From Alkalicaulis satelles (GTDB lineage Bacteria > Pseudomonadota > Alphaproteobacteria > Caulobacterales > Maricaulaceae): a stretch of DNA of 64,000 nt. Under the pieces are notes generated by a model. It made no database searches and had not been told where the DNA came from. It saw only the letters and a list, made by a program, of their open reading frames with translations. Of this stretch, positions 43,192 to 52,221 are shown piece by piece (the stretch's first letter is position 1; each line of letters begins with the position of its first letter). Both the position numbers and the translations under genes were made by a program. The stretch covers positions 77,001 to 141,000 of the forward strand of contig NZ_VWOJ01000002.1 in assembly GCF_008630495.1 (NCBI RefSeq), written 5' to 3'.

Positions 43192-43467
43192 TTACCCCTT
43201 GAAATGCTCCCACACCGTCCAGGCGCCGATGGCGATAAAACCAAGGCCGGCAATGAGCTTGAGCGGGATCATGGTGAGCCAGCGCTCGGCCGCCATGCCC
43301 AGCAGCACCGCCAGCCCCGCCGACAGCACCAGCGCGGCGGACGCGGCGGCGAAGACCAGCGCGGGGTGATGGCGGCCATCGGCGGCGAACAGCACGGTGG
43401 CCAGCTGGGTCTTGTCGCCCAGCTCGGCCAGGAACACGGTGATGAAAATTACAAACAGGGGCGTCAT
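43192..43467 (-). CDS. GDT1/TMEM165 (UPF0016) family protein, single repeat
   Basis: 91 residues from the ATG at 43467 with GGAGAGA upstream. Three hydrophobic helices and one ELGDKTQ motif (15-21), the cation-coordinating E-x-G-D-K/R of the family. Most members carry two such repeats (about 190-200 residues); this one has one and should work as a dimer. Family members such as MneA/GDT1 export Mn or exchange Mn and Ca. The yybP-ykoY riboswitch at about 43530-43655 strongly supports Mn export. Confidence 0.88.
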   Translation of the reverse strand: MTPLFVIFITVFLAELGDKTQLATVLFAADGRHHPALVFAAASAALVLSAGLAVLLGMAAERWLTMIPLKLIAGLGFIAIGAWTVWEHFKG

Positions 43468-43480
43468 GAGACATCTCTCC

Positions 43481-43526
43481 GGAGCCGGCCGATCAGACCA
43501 CATGACAACCTGTCGCGTCCGGCTCC
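43481..43526 (-). promoter_or_regulatory. Hairpin next to the ribosome binding site of the GDT1-type gene
   Basis: GGAGCCGG (43519-43526, minus-strand reading) pairs perfectly with CCGGCTCC (43481-43488), which is followed at once by the Shine-Dalgarno GGAGAGA. CTCC of the stem could also pair with the Shine-Dalgarno. It is placed where the expression platform of the riboswitch should be. Confidence 0.5.
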
Positions 43527-43529
43527 CGG

Positions 43530-43655
43530 TTCCGCGTCAGGCCGTCATGAGTCTCGCCAGGATCCGAAGATGCGCCTTCGCCATGGCCGTGCCGGCCAAG
43601 TGTGTTGACGAAGGCCCGTCGCGTGCGCGACGGCGGCTACTCCCTCAGGACAGGC
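43530..43655 (-). promoter_or_regulatory. yybP-ykoY manganese riboswitch
   Basis: Minus-strand sequence shows the family hallmarks in order: GAGGGAGTAGCCG, GTCAACACACTTGGCC, GAAGGC, and GACTCATGACGGCC. In this family the two conserved internal loops form a Mn(II) site and the ligand turns on expression of Mn exporters. Flanking GTCAG/CTGAC can form the basal stem. It lies about 65 bases upstream of a GDT1/TMEM165 gene, one of its best-known partners. Borders are approximate. Confidence 0.87.
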
Positions 43656-43784
43656 GCTGACCTAGCAGGCCCGCGCGCGCGGATCAAGGCTGGCGATGCG
43701 CGGCTTGCTTGCACGGGCGGGCGCAGGCAGGCTCGCCGCCATGAGCGCGGTTTACACCGCCATGCGCCGGTCTGAACGGGTATT

Positions 43785-44924
43785 ATGAGATCATCACCGC
43801 CACGCGCCTTGACGGTCCGCAATCTGGTGCTGGCTGGCGGCGGTCATGCCCACGCCGTTCTGCTGTCACGCTGGCGGCCCAGGCCGGGCGTGCAGATCAC
43901 GCTGATCAATCCGGGCCAGCGCGCGGCCTATTCAGGCATGCTGCCTGGCCATGTGGCGGGCCATTACCCGCTGGAAGCCTTGCAGATTGATCTGGCCCGG
44001 CTGTGCCGGCGCGCCGGCGCGCGCCTGATAGAGGGGCGCGTTTGCGGCCTCGATCCTGACGCGCGCAACGTACAGGTCATGACTGCGGGGGGCGCGCGCA
44101 CCGTGACCTATGACGTCCTGTCGCTGGATGTGGGCGGGCAAGGCGCCGTGCCGCCGGTGACCGGCGCGGCCCATATCATCCCCGCGCGCCCGCTGGACGC
44201 CCTGGCGGCGCGATGGGCGTTGCATCTTGAACAGGTGCGGTCCGGCGCGGTCCCGCCCGAAGTCTGCATCACAGGCGCGGGCGCGGCGGGCGTGGAGCTG
44301 GCGCTCGCCGCCGCGCACCGGCTTGCGCGCAGCGGTGTTCGCGGCCCTTGCGTGAGCCTGGTGGAGGCAGGCGGCGAGATCACGCCCGGCCTGCCTGCGC
44401 GGGCCCGGCGCACGCTTTTGCGCAAGCTGGATGCGGCCGGGATCAAGCGTGTCACCGGAGCGCGCCTAACCGGCGCCGATGCGCAGGGCGTGACGCTTGC
44501 AGACGGACAGCGCTTGCCCGCCTCGCTGATCATAGCAGCGGCGGGTGTGCGCGCTCAGGACTGGCTGGCGGGAACCGGCCTGGCGCTCAATGACGGGTTC
44601 GTGGCGGTCAACGCCCATCTTGAAAGCCTGTCCCATCGCGGCGTGTTCGCATGCGGGGACTGCGCCCATCTTGATCACGCCCCGCGCCCCAAAGCCGGGG
44701 TTTACGCCGTGCGCGCCGCACCGGTTCTGGCCCATAACCTGATCGCGGCGCTGGAGGAGCGGGACATGCAGGTCTTCACACCCCAGCGCAGCTATCTCCA
44801 TCTCATCGCCCTGGGTGACAAGCGCGCCCTGGCCGTCCGAAACGGCCTGAGCCTATCGGGCCGCTGGGTATGGCGGATCAAAGACGCCATTGACCGCCGC
44901 TTCATGCGCCAGCTCAGCCAATGA
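43785..44924 (+). CDS. FAD/NAD-dependent oxidoreductase, SelD-N-terminal-like type
   Basis: 379 residues. Two dinucleotide-binding folds: FAD site LVLAGGGHAHAVLLSRW near 14-30 and a second GAGAAGVELALAAAHRL near 165-180, plus GVFACGDCAHL near 288. The GGGHAH start and the general plan match the pyridine nucleotide-disulfide oxidoreductase group found fused to SelD in other organisms; it also resembles type II NADH dehydrogenases. There is no redox-active CxxC near the FAD. Substrate unknown. Confidence 0.82.
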   Translation: MRSSPPRALTVRNLVLAGGGHAHAVLLSRWRPRPGVQITLINPGQRAAYSGMLPGHVAGHYPLEALQIDLARLCRRAGARLIEGRVCGLDPDARNVQVMTAGGARTVTYDVLSLDVGGQGAVPPVTGAAHIIPARPLDALAARWALHLEQVRSGAVPPEVCITGAGAAGVELALAAAHRLARSGVRGPCVSLVEAGGEITPGLPARARRTLLRKLDAAGIKRVTGARLTGADAQGVTLADGQRLPASLIIAAAGVRAQDWLAGTGLALNDGFVAVNAHLESLSHRGVFACGDCAHLDHAPRPKAGVYAVRAAPVLAHNLIAALEERDMQVFTPQRSYLHLIALGDKRALAVRNGLSLSGRWVWRIKDAIDRRFMRQLSQ

Positions 44925-44979
44925 GGCGCTCCCCCTCGCAGCGGGGGCAAGCCATGGGGGGCTATGTCGTGGAACGCGC

Positions 44980-46014
44980 TTACGCCGCTTCGCTTTCCAG
45001 CTCGCTGCGCCACTGGCCCAGAGCGGCCAGCGAGTTCATGCGGGCGCGGTGATTGAAGGCGCGCTGGCCGGCCGCCACATCGGACCCGTTCCAGGCCTTC
45101 AGCGGCGCCGCCTGCAGGGCGCGGCCATAGGAGAAGGTCAGCGGCCAGGGCAGGTTATAGCCCTCATTCATCAGCGACAGATGCGCGGTGGCGTCCTCGT
45201 CGGACTGGCCGCCCGACAGGAAAGCGATGCCCGGCACGGCGGCGGGCACGGTGTTGAGCAGGCACTGCACCGTCATGGCGGCGACCTCCTCGCGGGTCGC
45301 CTGGTCGGAGCATTTGGCGCCAGCGATGACCATGTTGGGCTTCAGGACCGTGCCTTCGAGCACCACGCCCTGCTCGAACAGCTCGGCATAGAGGCGCTTG
45401 AGGGCAAACTCGGTCACCTCATAGCAGCGCTCGATTGTATGATCGCCGTCCATCAGGACCTCGGGCTCCACGATGGGCACGATATTGGCTTCCTGGCACA
45501 GCGCCGCGTAGCGCGCCAGCGCGTGCATGTTCACATTGATGCAGTAGGGCGAGGGCAGGCTGTCATCGCCGCCGCGGCCCACATCGATCACGGCGCGCCA
45601 TTTCGCAAACCGGGCGCCCAGCTTGTAATACTCTTCCAGACGCGATCGCAGGCCATCCAGGCCCTCGGTCACGGTCTCGCCCGGCGAGCCGGCCAGCGGC
45701 TTGGCGCCCGCATCCACCTTGATGCCCGGAATACAGCCGGCATCGGTGATCAGCTTCGTCAGCGGCGTGCCGTCTGCAGCGGTCTGGCGGATGGTCTCGT
45801 CAAACAGGATCACGCCGGAAACATATTCGCTCATGGCCGGCTGGGTGCGGAACAGCATCTCGCGCCAGTCGCGGCGGCTGTCCGCGGTCGAGGTCAGGCC
45901 GATCGTGTCAAAGCGCTTCTTGATGGTGGAGGTGGATTCGTCCGCCGCCAGAATGCCCTTGCCCGGCGCCGTCATGGCGATGGCCGTTTCATTGAGCTGA
46001 TCGAGATCCATCAC
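44980..46014 (-). CDS. Fructose-bisphosphate aldolase class I
   Basis: 344 residues. Cleaves or forms fructose 1,6-bisphosphate through a Schiff base. Starts with an aldolase-I pattern APGKGILAADESTSTIKKRF, and includes IVPIVEPEVLMDGDH and the Schiff-base lysine in EGTVLKPNMV. The C-terminal FSYGRALQ matches too. It is the last gene of a gap-pgk-fba order on the minus strand; 76 bases separate it from pgk. Confidence 0.95.
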   Translation of the reverse strand: MMDLDQLNETAIAMTAPGKGILAADESTSTIKKRFDTIGLTSTADSRRDWREMLFRTQPAMSEYVSGVILFDETIRQTAADGTPLTKLITDAGCIPGIKVDAGAKPLAGSPGETVTEGLDGLRSRLEEYYKLGARFAKWRAVIDVGRGGDDSLPSPYCINVNMHALARYAALCQEANIVPIVEPEVLMDGDHTIERCYEVTEFALKRLYAELFEQGVVLEGTVLKPNMVIAGAKCSDQATREEVAAMTVQCLLNTVPAAVPGIAFLSGGQSDEDATAHLSLMNEGYNLPWPLTFSYGRALQAAPLKAWNGSDVAAGQRAFNHRARMNSLAALGQWRSELESEAA

Positions 46015-46090
46015 GCCTGTCCCTCATGAGTGTTCGTGTGAGCCGTTCCCGGCCCGTTGTGTGGCCGCGCCTGCGCGCAGGGTCAAGATG

Positions 46091-47278
46091 TCAGCCTTGC
46101 AGAACCGCGATTCCGGGCAGGGTCTTGCCTTCCAGCCACTCCAGGAAAGCGCCCCCTGCGGTGGACACGAAGGTGAAATCACCCGCCACCCCCGCCCGGT
46201 TCAGCGCCGAGACGGTATCGCCCCCGCCCGCCACCGCCGTCAGGCCGTGTTCGCGGCAGCGCTTCGCGGCGAACTGGGCCGCCTCGATGGTCGCGGTGTC
46301 GAAAGGCGGGGTCTCGAACGCGCCCAGCGGGCCGTTCCACACCAGGGTGCGCGAGGCGGCCAGCGCATCGGCCAGCCGGTCCACGGTTTCCGGCCCGCAA
46401 TCCAGGATCATCTCCGGGCCCTGCACATCATCCAGCTCGGCCACACGCCGGTCGGCATGCGCCTTGAACTCGCGCGCCACCACCACATCCACCGGCAGCA
46501 TCAGATCGCAATTGGCTGAACGGGCCGCATCCTCGATGGCGCGGGCGGTATCCAGCAGATCGCGCTCATACAGGCTCGATCCGATGCTGTGACCGCGCGC
46601 AGCCAGAAACGTGTTGGCCATGGCGCCGCCGATGAACAGCCGGTCCACCTTGGTGGCGAGGGTCTTCAAAAGGGCGATCTTGGTGGAGACCTTCGCCCCG
46701 CCCACAATCGCCAGCAAGGGGCGCTGGGGCGCTTCCAGCGCGGCGGTGACGTGATCGATCTCGCTCTGGAGCGCCAGGCCCGCATAGCTGGGGATCAGGC
46801 GCGCCAATCTTTCCGTGGAGGCGTGGGCGCGGTGCGCCGCCGAGAAGGCGTCATTGACATAGAGATCGGCCAGTTTCGCCAGCTGGGCGGCGAACTCGGG
46901 ATCATTGGCCTCCTCGCCCGCATGGAAGCGGGTGTTCTCCAGCAGCAGCACCCCGCCGGGCTGCAAGAGCTGAACTGCGCCCTCGGCGTCCGGGCCGATG
47001 CAGTCGGAGACGAATTTGACCGGCGCGCCGATGAGGTCCTCCAGCGCCGAGGCCACAGGCGCCAGCGACATGGACGGCACGCGCTGGCCGCGCGGGCGGT
47101 CGAAATGGGCCGCCAGGATCACCTTCGCCCCGCCCTCGCGCAAGTATTGAATGGTCGGCAGGGCCGCGCGCAGACGCGTGTCGTCGCTGATGCGCCCGTG
47201 CTCCATGGGCACGTTGAAATCCACGCGCACCAGGACGCGCTTGCCCGCGATATCGGCGTCTTCAATACGGCGGATCAT
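46091..47278 (-). CDS. pgk: Phosphoglycerate kinase
   Basis: 395 residues, family length. RVDFNVPM near 18-25 binds 3-phosphoglycerate; the nucleotide-domain motifs GGAKVSTKI and AGGGDTVSALNRAG are intact. The second substrate loop reads AHFDRPRG where many enzymes have SHLGRPKG; the Arg and Gly needed are kept. ATP-forming step of glycolysis. It is 25 bases downstream of gap. Confidence 0.96.
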   Translation of the reverse strand: MIRRIEDADIAGKRVLVRVDFNVPMEHGRISDDTRLRAALPTIQYLREGGAKVILAAHFDRPRGQRVPSMSLAPVASALEDLIGAPVKFVSDCIGPDAEGAVQLLQPGGVLLLENTRFHAGEEANDPEFAAQLAKLADLYVNDAFSAAHRAHASTERLARLIPSYAGLALQSEIDHVTAALEAPQRPLLAIVGGAKVSTKIALLKTLATKVDRLFIGGAMANTFLAARGHSIGSSLYERDLLDTARAIEDAARSANCDLMLPVDVVVAREFKAHADRRVAELDDVQGPEMILDCGPETVDRLADALAASRTLVWNGPLGAFETPPFDTATIEAAQFAAKRCREHGLTAVAGGGDTVSALNRAGVAGDFTFVSTAGGAFLEWLEGKTLPGIAVLQG

Positions 47279-47303
47279 GGCGCGCCCCCTTATGATGACG
47301 GAC

Positions 47304-48314
47304 CTAAAGCAGCCGCCCCATCGCCACCGTGGTGTCGATCATGCGGCAGGCGAAGCCCCACTCATTGTCATACCAGGTCATCACCCGCACCAGCTTGCCG
47401 TCGATGACATTGGTCTTGTCCAGCGCCACCACCGAGGAGCGCGGGTCGTGATTATAGTCGATGGAGACCAGCGGCAGGTCATCATAGCCCAGAACGCCCT
47501 TCATCGGCCCGTCCGCGGCGGCGCGCACAGCGGCGTTGACCTCATCGGCGGTGACGGCGCGCGACGGCGTGAACACCAGATCGATCACCGAGACATTGGG
47601 AGTGGGCACGCGGATGGCCGAGCCGTCCAGCTTGCCTTTCAGTTCGGGCAGCACCTCGCCGACGGCCTTGGCCGCGCCGGTGGTGGTGGGCACCATGGAC
47701 AGGGCCGCAGCGCGGGCGCGGTGCAGGTCCTTGTGGTTCCGGTCCAGGGTCGGCTGGTCGCCGGTATAGGCGTGGATCGTGGTCATGTGGCCGCGCTCGA
47801 TGCCGATGGCGTCATTGAGCGCCTTGGCCACCGGCGCCAGGCCATTGGTGGTGCACGAGGCGTTGGACACGATAATGTCTTCAGCCGTCAGGGCGTCATG
47901 ATTGACGCCATAGACAATGGTCTTGTCCGCATTCTTGGCCGGCGCCGAAACCAGCACCCGCTTCGCGCCGGAGCGGATATGGGCCATGGAGCCTTCCTTG
48001 GAATTGAAGGCGCCGGTGCATTCCAGGACGATATCAATGCCCAGATCGCCCCAGGGCAGCTGGGAGGGATCGCGGTTGGAGACCTTGGCGATCTTGCCGA
48101 ACCCGGCGTCGATCCAGTCATCGCCCACCTTGATGTCACCCGGATAACGGCCATGCACGCTGTCATATTTCAGCAGGTGGGCATTGGTCGCGGGCGTGGA
48201 GGAATCGTTGATCGCCACCACCTGGACCTCGCCAGCGCGCTGCTGTTCCAGCACGGCGCGCAGGGCCAGGCGTCCGATGCGTCCAAATCCGGTAATCGCC
48301 ACGCGAAGGGCCAT
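47304..48314 (-). CDS. gap: Glyceraldehyde-3-phosphate dehydrogenase
   Basis: 336 residues. The NAD-binding FGRIGR is at 10-15 and the catalytic cysteine is C154 in NASCTTNGLAPV, with the phosphate-site THAYTGDQ-type and DNEWGFACRM motifs at the C-terminus. First gene of the gap-pgk-fba unit. Its 207-base upstream region is shared with the divergent sulfolipid gene. Confidence 0.96.
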   Translation of the reverse strand: MALRVAITGFGRIGRLALRAVLEQQRAGEVQVVAINDSSTPATNAHLLKYDSVHGRYPGDIKVGDDWIDAGFGKIAKVSNRDPSQLPWGDLGIDIVLECTGAFNSKEGSMAHIRSGAKRVLVSAPAKNADKTIVYGVNHDALTAEDIIVSNASCTTNGLAPVAKALNDAIGIERGHMTTIHAYTGDQPTLDRNHKDLHRARAAALSMVPTTTGAAKAVGEVLPELKGKLDGSAIRVPTPNVSVIDLVFTPSRAVTADEVNAAVRAAADGPMKGVLGYDDLPLVSIDYNHDPRSSVVALDKTNVIDGKLVRVMTWYDNEWGFACRMIDTTVAMGRLL

Positions 48315-48477
48315 GATGCTCGCTCCTCATATCCGGTGAGCGGCGCGGCTGAAGACCATGGCTTCATAGCGCCGGCTTGTCGCGGCGGGGTTTAGACGCT
48401 TCGCGCCCATGCGTCCATACGCCCCCGGCGCCGCGCCATGATCCGGCCTTGCTTCCGCCGCCATGGGCTGCAAAAAC

Positions 48478-48492
48478 TTAACCGCTATTAAC
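48478..48492 (+). promoter_or_regulatory. TTAAC direct repeat upstream of the sulfoquinovose synthase gene
   Basis: TTAAC-N5-TTAAC, two identical half-sites ten bases apart, about 30 bases before the start codon. It resembles a CtrA box (TTAA-N7-TTAA) with one base too few between the halves. Confidence 0.3.
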
Positions 48493-48521
48493 ATTGGCGC
48501 GATTTTAAGGGGGCGCATTCG

Positions 48522-49715
48522 ATGAAAGTGATCGTACTGGGCGGAGACGGGTTTTGCGGCTGGCCCTCGGCGCTGCACCTGTCGGCGCGCGGCCATGACG
48601 TGGTGATCGTGGACAATCTGTCGCGCCGAAAGATCGATGTTGAGCTGGAGGTGGACTCTCTCACCCCCGTGGCGCCCATGAGCGTGCGCCTGGCGGCGTG
48701 GAAGGAGATCTCCGGCAACACCATCGCTTTCCACGACCTGACCGTGGGCAAGCAGTATCAGGAGCTGGTCAATCTCCTCATCGCCGAGAAGCCCGACGCC
48801 ATCGTCCATTTCGCCGAGCAGCGCGCCGCGCCCTATTCCATGAAATCGGCCCGGCACAAGCGCTACACGGTGGACAATAATCTCAACGCCACAAATGACG
48901 TGCTGGCCGCCATTGTGGAGACCGGGCTCGACATCCATCTGGTCCATCTGGGCACGATGGGCGTCTATGGCTATGGCACGGCGGGGATGAAAATCCCCGA
49001 AGGCTATCTCAAGGTGAAGGTGGAGGCGCCTGCAGGCCTGGTGGAGACCGAGATTCTCTACCCGGCCAATCCGGGCTCCATCTATCACATGACCAAGACC
49101 CAGGATGCGCTGCTGTTCCAGTTCTACAACAAGAACGACAGGCTCAAGATCACCGATCTTCACCAGGGCATCGTGTGGGGCACCCAGACTGAAGAGACCC
49201 GCAAGGACGAACGCCTGATCAACCGGTTCGACTATGACGGCGATTACGGCACCGTGCTCAACCGCTTCCTGATGCAGGCCGCCATCGGCTTTCCGCTCAC
49301 CGTGCACGGCACGGGCGGACAGACCCGCGCCTTCATCCACATCCAGGACACGGTGCGCTGCATCCAGCTGGCGGTGGAGAACCCGCCCCAGACCGGCGAC
49401 CGGGTGCGCATCATGAACCAGATGACCGAGACCCACCGGGTCAGCGATCTGGCCGGGCTGATCGCCAAGCTGACCGGCGCGGACGTGGCCTTCCTGCCCA
49501 ATCCTCGCAATGAGGCGGCGGAGAACGACCTGCACGTGGAGAACGCCGCCTTCCTGTCGCTGGGCCTCAACCCCATCACGCTGGCCGAGGGCCTGCTGGA
49601 GGAGGTCACCGATATCGCCCGCAAATACGCAGACCGGTGCGACCGCACCAAGGTCAAATGCGTGTCCTACTGGAACCGCGACCGGGAAGCGGCGCAGGAG
49701 GCGGCGGCGTCCTAG
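48522..49715 (+). CDS. sqdB: UDP-sulfoquinovose synthase (SQD1-like)
   Basis: 397 residues, extended SDR family. GGDGFCGWP at 7-15 is the altered glycine motif characteristic of SQD1, and the active site can be placed as T145 (LGTMGVYGYG), Y188 and K192 (YHMTK). It adds sulfite to UDP-glucose to give UDP-sulfoquinovose, head-group donor for the sulfolipid SQDG. AAGGGGGCG precedes the ATG. The second-step glycosyltransferase is not adjacent. The gene shares four bases at its stop with the convergent DUF885 gene. Confidence 0.93.
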   Translation: MKVIVLGGDGFCGWPSALHLSARGHDVVIVDNLSRRKIDVELEVDSLTPVAPMSVRLAAWKEISGNTIAFHDLTVGKQYQELVNLLIAEKPDAIVHFAEQRAAPYSMKSARHKRYTVDNNLNATNDVLAAIVETGLDIHLVHLGTMGVYGYGTAGMKIPEGYLKVKVEAPAGLVETEILYPANPGSIYHMTKTQDALLFQFYNKNDRLKITDLHQGIVWGTQTEETRKDERLINRFDYDGDYGTVLNRFLMQAAIGFPLTVHGTGGQTRAFIHIQDTVRCIQLAVENPPQTGDRVRIMNQMTETHRVSDLAGLIAKLTGADVAFLPNPRNEAAENDLHVENAAFLSLGLNPITLAEGLLEEVTDIARKYADRCDRTKVKCVSYWNRDREAAQEAAAS

Positions 49716-51466
49716 CCGCCCTGTTCAGCCAGCCACGCTTCCATGCGCGCTTCGAGATAATCCAGCGGCACGGCGCCCTCTTCCAGCAGGGCGTCGTGGA
49801 AGGCGGCCAGATCAAACGCCTCGCCCAGCTCCGCCTCGCCTTGCGCGCGCAGGCGCCGGATCAGGATCTCGCCGGTCTTGTAGGCCAGCGCCTGGCCCGG
49901 CCATGAGATATAGCGCGACACCTCGTTGGTGATGTTCAGCGGCGCCAGGGCGGAGTTCTCCAGGAAGCACGCCTCGGCCTGCTCGCGCGTCCAGCCGAAC
50001 CAGTGAATCCCGGTATCCACCACCAGCCGGCAGGCGCGCCACATCTCGAAGGTCAGCCGGCCGAAATTCTCGTACGGGTCCTGATAAAAGCCCATATCGA
50101 GGCCGAGATATTCCGAATACAGGCCCCAGCCCTCGCCAAAGGCGGTGATATAGCCGCGGCGGCGAAAGTCCGGCAGGCCCTCGATCTCCTGGGCCAGCGC
50201 GATCTGGTGGTGATGGCCGGGAACAGCTTCATGAAGCGTCAGGGCCGGCAGCTCGTAGAGCGGGCGCTGGTCCAGCCGGTAGGTATTGACCATATAGCCG
50301 CCCGCCCGGCCCGTTTCGGGATCGCCCGACCAGTAGCGGCCCGTGGTGTAATTGGGCGCAATCGCCGCCGGTACAGGCCGCACGCCATAGGGCAGGCGCG
50401 GCAGGCGGTTGAAGAAGGCAGGCATCTGGTCGTCGGCCTGCTTGGACAGCCAGGCCGCGCGCATCATCAGCTCCATCTCGCTTTGCGCATAAAATTTCGG
50501 ATCGGTGCGCAGATACTCGAGAAACTCGGCGAAACTGCCCTCAAAACCGGTATCGGCGATCACGGTCTCCATCTCGGCGCGGATACGCTCCACTTCTTCG
50601 AGGCCTGTCTGGTGGATGTCCTCGGGCGTCAGGTCGAGGGTGGTGTGCTGTCGCACCAGGGCGGGATAGAAATCCTCGCCATCAGGCAGGTCACGCGCGC
50701 CGAGGGTCTCGCGGGCGTTGGGGATATAGGTGGAGACGAAGAAGTCGTGCAGAGCGCGCAGGGCCGGCAGGGCGGCGGTCTCGATCGCCTCCAGCGCCTC
50801 TTCGCGCAGACGTGCGCGCTCGGCCCCGGGCAGGCTGGATGGCAGGGCGTCGATGGGCATCATCAGCGCGCTGTCGGCGGCGGGCGTGATCTGCGCCTCG
50901 ATCTGGTCGGCCACACCGTCGAGAATCTCGCGCGGCTGGGTGAAGCCGGTCTGCATGCCGCGCTCCATCCAGGCGCGGTGCTGGGCGAAAAAGCCCGGCA
51001 GGGCGCGGATGCGCGCAATCCAGGCCTCGGCCTCCTCCACGGTGCGCACCCGCGCGCCCATGGCGGCGAAATCGGGCGAGGTGTGGAAGCCGCTATCATT
51101 GGTGAACGGCGTCATGGCGGTGCGTGCGCGCGGCAGCTCCACCGCGGTGCGCAGGGTGTAGGAAAGCACGGCGTGGCTCGCCACATCGGTTCCGGTCAGA
51201 GCCGAGGCGTCGATCTCTGCCAGCCTGGCGTAGAAATCGGCCATGGCCGCATCCCAGCTTTCAACCGCCTCAAAGCCAGCATCGGGCCAGCGGGCCGCCG
51301 CCTCCAGATCGCCGCGCCGGGCGCGGGCATTGAGATCGCGCTCATCCAGAAACGCCTCATAATCGGCCACCAGCTGGGCGAAAGCGTCAGGCGAGGCGGA
51401 CCGGGATTCAGGGGCCAGGACCGGGCTGAAAGCCAGGGCCAGGGCGAGGGCGGCGGTGCGGATCAT
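49712..51466 (-). CDS. DUF885 family putative metallopeptidase
   Basis: 584 residues. A signal peptide (1-24) suggests export to the periplasm. The long alpha-helical body is typical of DUF885, and the motif TLHEAVPGHHHQ near 410 (H-E-x-x-x-H type) with a later Glu in TAFGEGWGLYSEYLG forms a plausible zinc site like that of distant M2/M3/M32 peptidases. Substrate unknown. The stop codons of this gene and sqdB interlock on CTAG. Confidence 0.85.
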   Translation of the reverse strand: MIRTAALALALAFSPVLAPESRSASPDAFAQLVADYEAFLDERDLNARARRGDLEAAARWPDAGFEAVESWDAAMADFYARLAEIDASALTGTDVASHAVLSYTLRTAVELPRARTAMTPFTNDSGFHTSPDFAAMGARVRTVEEAEAWIARIRALPGFFAQHRAWMERGMQTGFTQPREILDGVADQIEAQITPAADSALMMPIDALPSSLPGAERARLREEALEAIETAALPALRALHDFFVSTYIPNARETLGARDLPDGEDFYPALVRQHTTLDLTPEDIHQTGLEEVERIRAEMETVIADTGFEGSFAEFLEYLRTDPKFYAQSEMELMMRAAWLSKQADDQMPAFFNRLPRLPYGVRPVPAAIAPNYTTGRYWSGDPETGRAGGYMVNTYRLDQRPLYELPALTLHEAVPGHHHQIALAQEIEGLPDFRRRGYITAFGEGWGLYSEYLGLDMGFYQDPYENFGRLTFEMWRACRLVVDTGIHWFGWTREQAEACFLENSALAPLNITNEVSRYISWPGQALAYKTGEILIRRLRAQGEAELGEAFDLAAFHDALLEEGAVPLDYLEARMEAWLAEQGG

Positions 51467-51733
51467 GTCGGCGTCTCCTGCGCATCAGGGCCTTGGCGGC
51501 CCGGACTGTCGCCGGACATGACACAGCACACAGCGCCCCGGCTCAAGAGCCGGGGCGCCGAAACTCGGGGCAGACACTCCCGTCTTACCCGTCCAGCGCA
51601 GGATTACAGTCTGAATTTGACCCGGATGATTGGCATCGAATGGCCAGGCCTGATAAGGGTCACAGACCGGCGTCAGCGCAGCGGTCAATCAAGCTCGCTC
51701 TTATGATTTCACGGCCCGGCTGGACGGATTGAT

Positions 51734-52198
51734 TTGGTCAAACTCACACCCAGCCAGCGCGCCTTCTGGTCGCGATTTCAGGCCGCTACCGGCCATGACG
51801 CAGATGCGCCGCGCTTTGTGGACGTCTTCGGTGACAGCCCGGACATGCAGGATCAGCTCGCAGCTCTGGTCATCGCTGGCGAGAAGCGCGCCAGCGCCTC
51901 TCTGAATCACTGGTATGACGACGAAACCCGGCCAGGGCCGGGCGATCTGGCGCTGATCCTGAACGGGGCTGGCGAGCCCGTTTGCGTGATCCGCACCACG
52001 CGGGTCGACATCATGCCGGTCAATGCTGTCACGGCGGAGTTCGCGTTCGAGGAAGGAGAGGGCGACAAGACGCTGGCCTGGTGGCTGGACGCCCATCGCG
52101 CCTTCTGGCGCCGCGAGGCCCAGCGCGAAGGCTTCGACTATTCAGATGATCTCGACGTGGTGTGCGAACGCTTCGAACGGGTCTGGGCGCCGGACTGA
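51734..52198 (+). CDS. ASCH domain protein
   Basis: 154 residues. The frame has no ATG upstream of conserved sequence and begins with TTG at 51734, weakly preceded by GGA. The ASCH fold is recognisable by VIAGEKRASASLNHWY and GDLALILNGAGEPVCVIRTTRVDIMPVNAVTAEFA read in parts, with the G-x-K-x-x motif at the putative RNA-binding groove. Related proteins bind RNA or hydrolyse modified cytidines. It converges on the TacA-like gene with 23 bases between. Confidence 0.75.
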   Translation: MVKLTPSQRAFWSRFQAATGHDADAPRFVDVFGDSPDMQDQLAALVIAGEKRASASLNHWYDDETRPGPGDLALILNGAGEPVCVIRTTRVDIMPVNAVTAEFAFEEGEGDKTLAWWLDAHRAFWRREAQREGFDYSDDLDVVCERFERVWAPD

Positions 52199-52221
52199 TA
52201 CAGCCTGGCGCCCAGCCGCCC

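Larger units (their letters stand above)
43468..43784. other. Intergenic region with Mn riboswitch and two divergent promoters
   Basis: 317 bases between the GDT1-type gene and the flavoprotein gene. It holds the yybP-ykoY element and the RBS-adjacent hairpin on the minus strand; the remaining 120 bases on the right should include the promoters of both flanking genes. Confidence 0.7.

Noticed and set aside
42673-43369. Plus- and minus-strand frames in the mgtE leader and GDT1 region
   Set aside because: Arg/Ala-rich composition typical of non-coding GC-rich DNA and no start signals; the region looks like RNA or control sequence.
44932-44950. CCCCC/GGGGG hairpin between the flavoprotein and aldolase genes
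   Set aside because: Five-base stem without a T-run; could be a weak terminator or a remnant of the type 1 repeat, too little to call.
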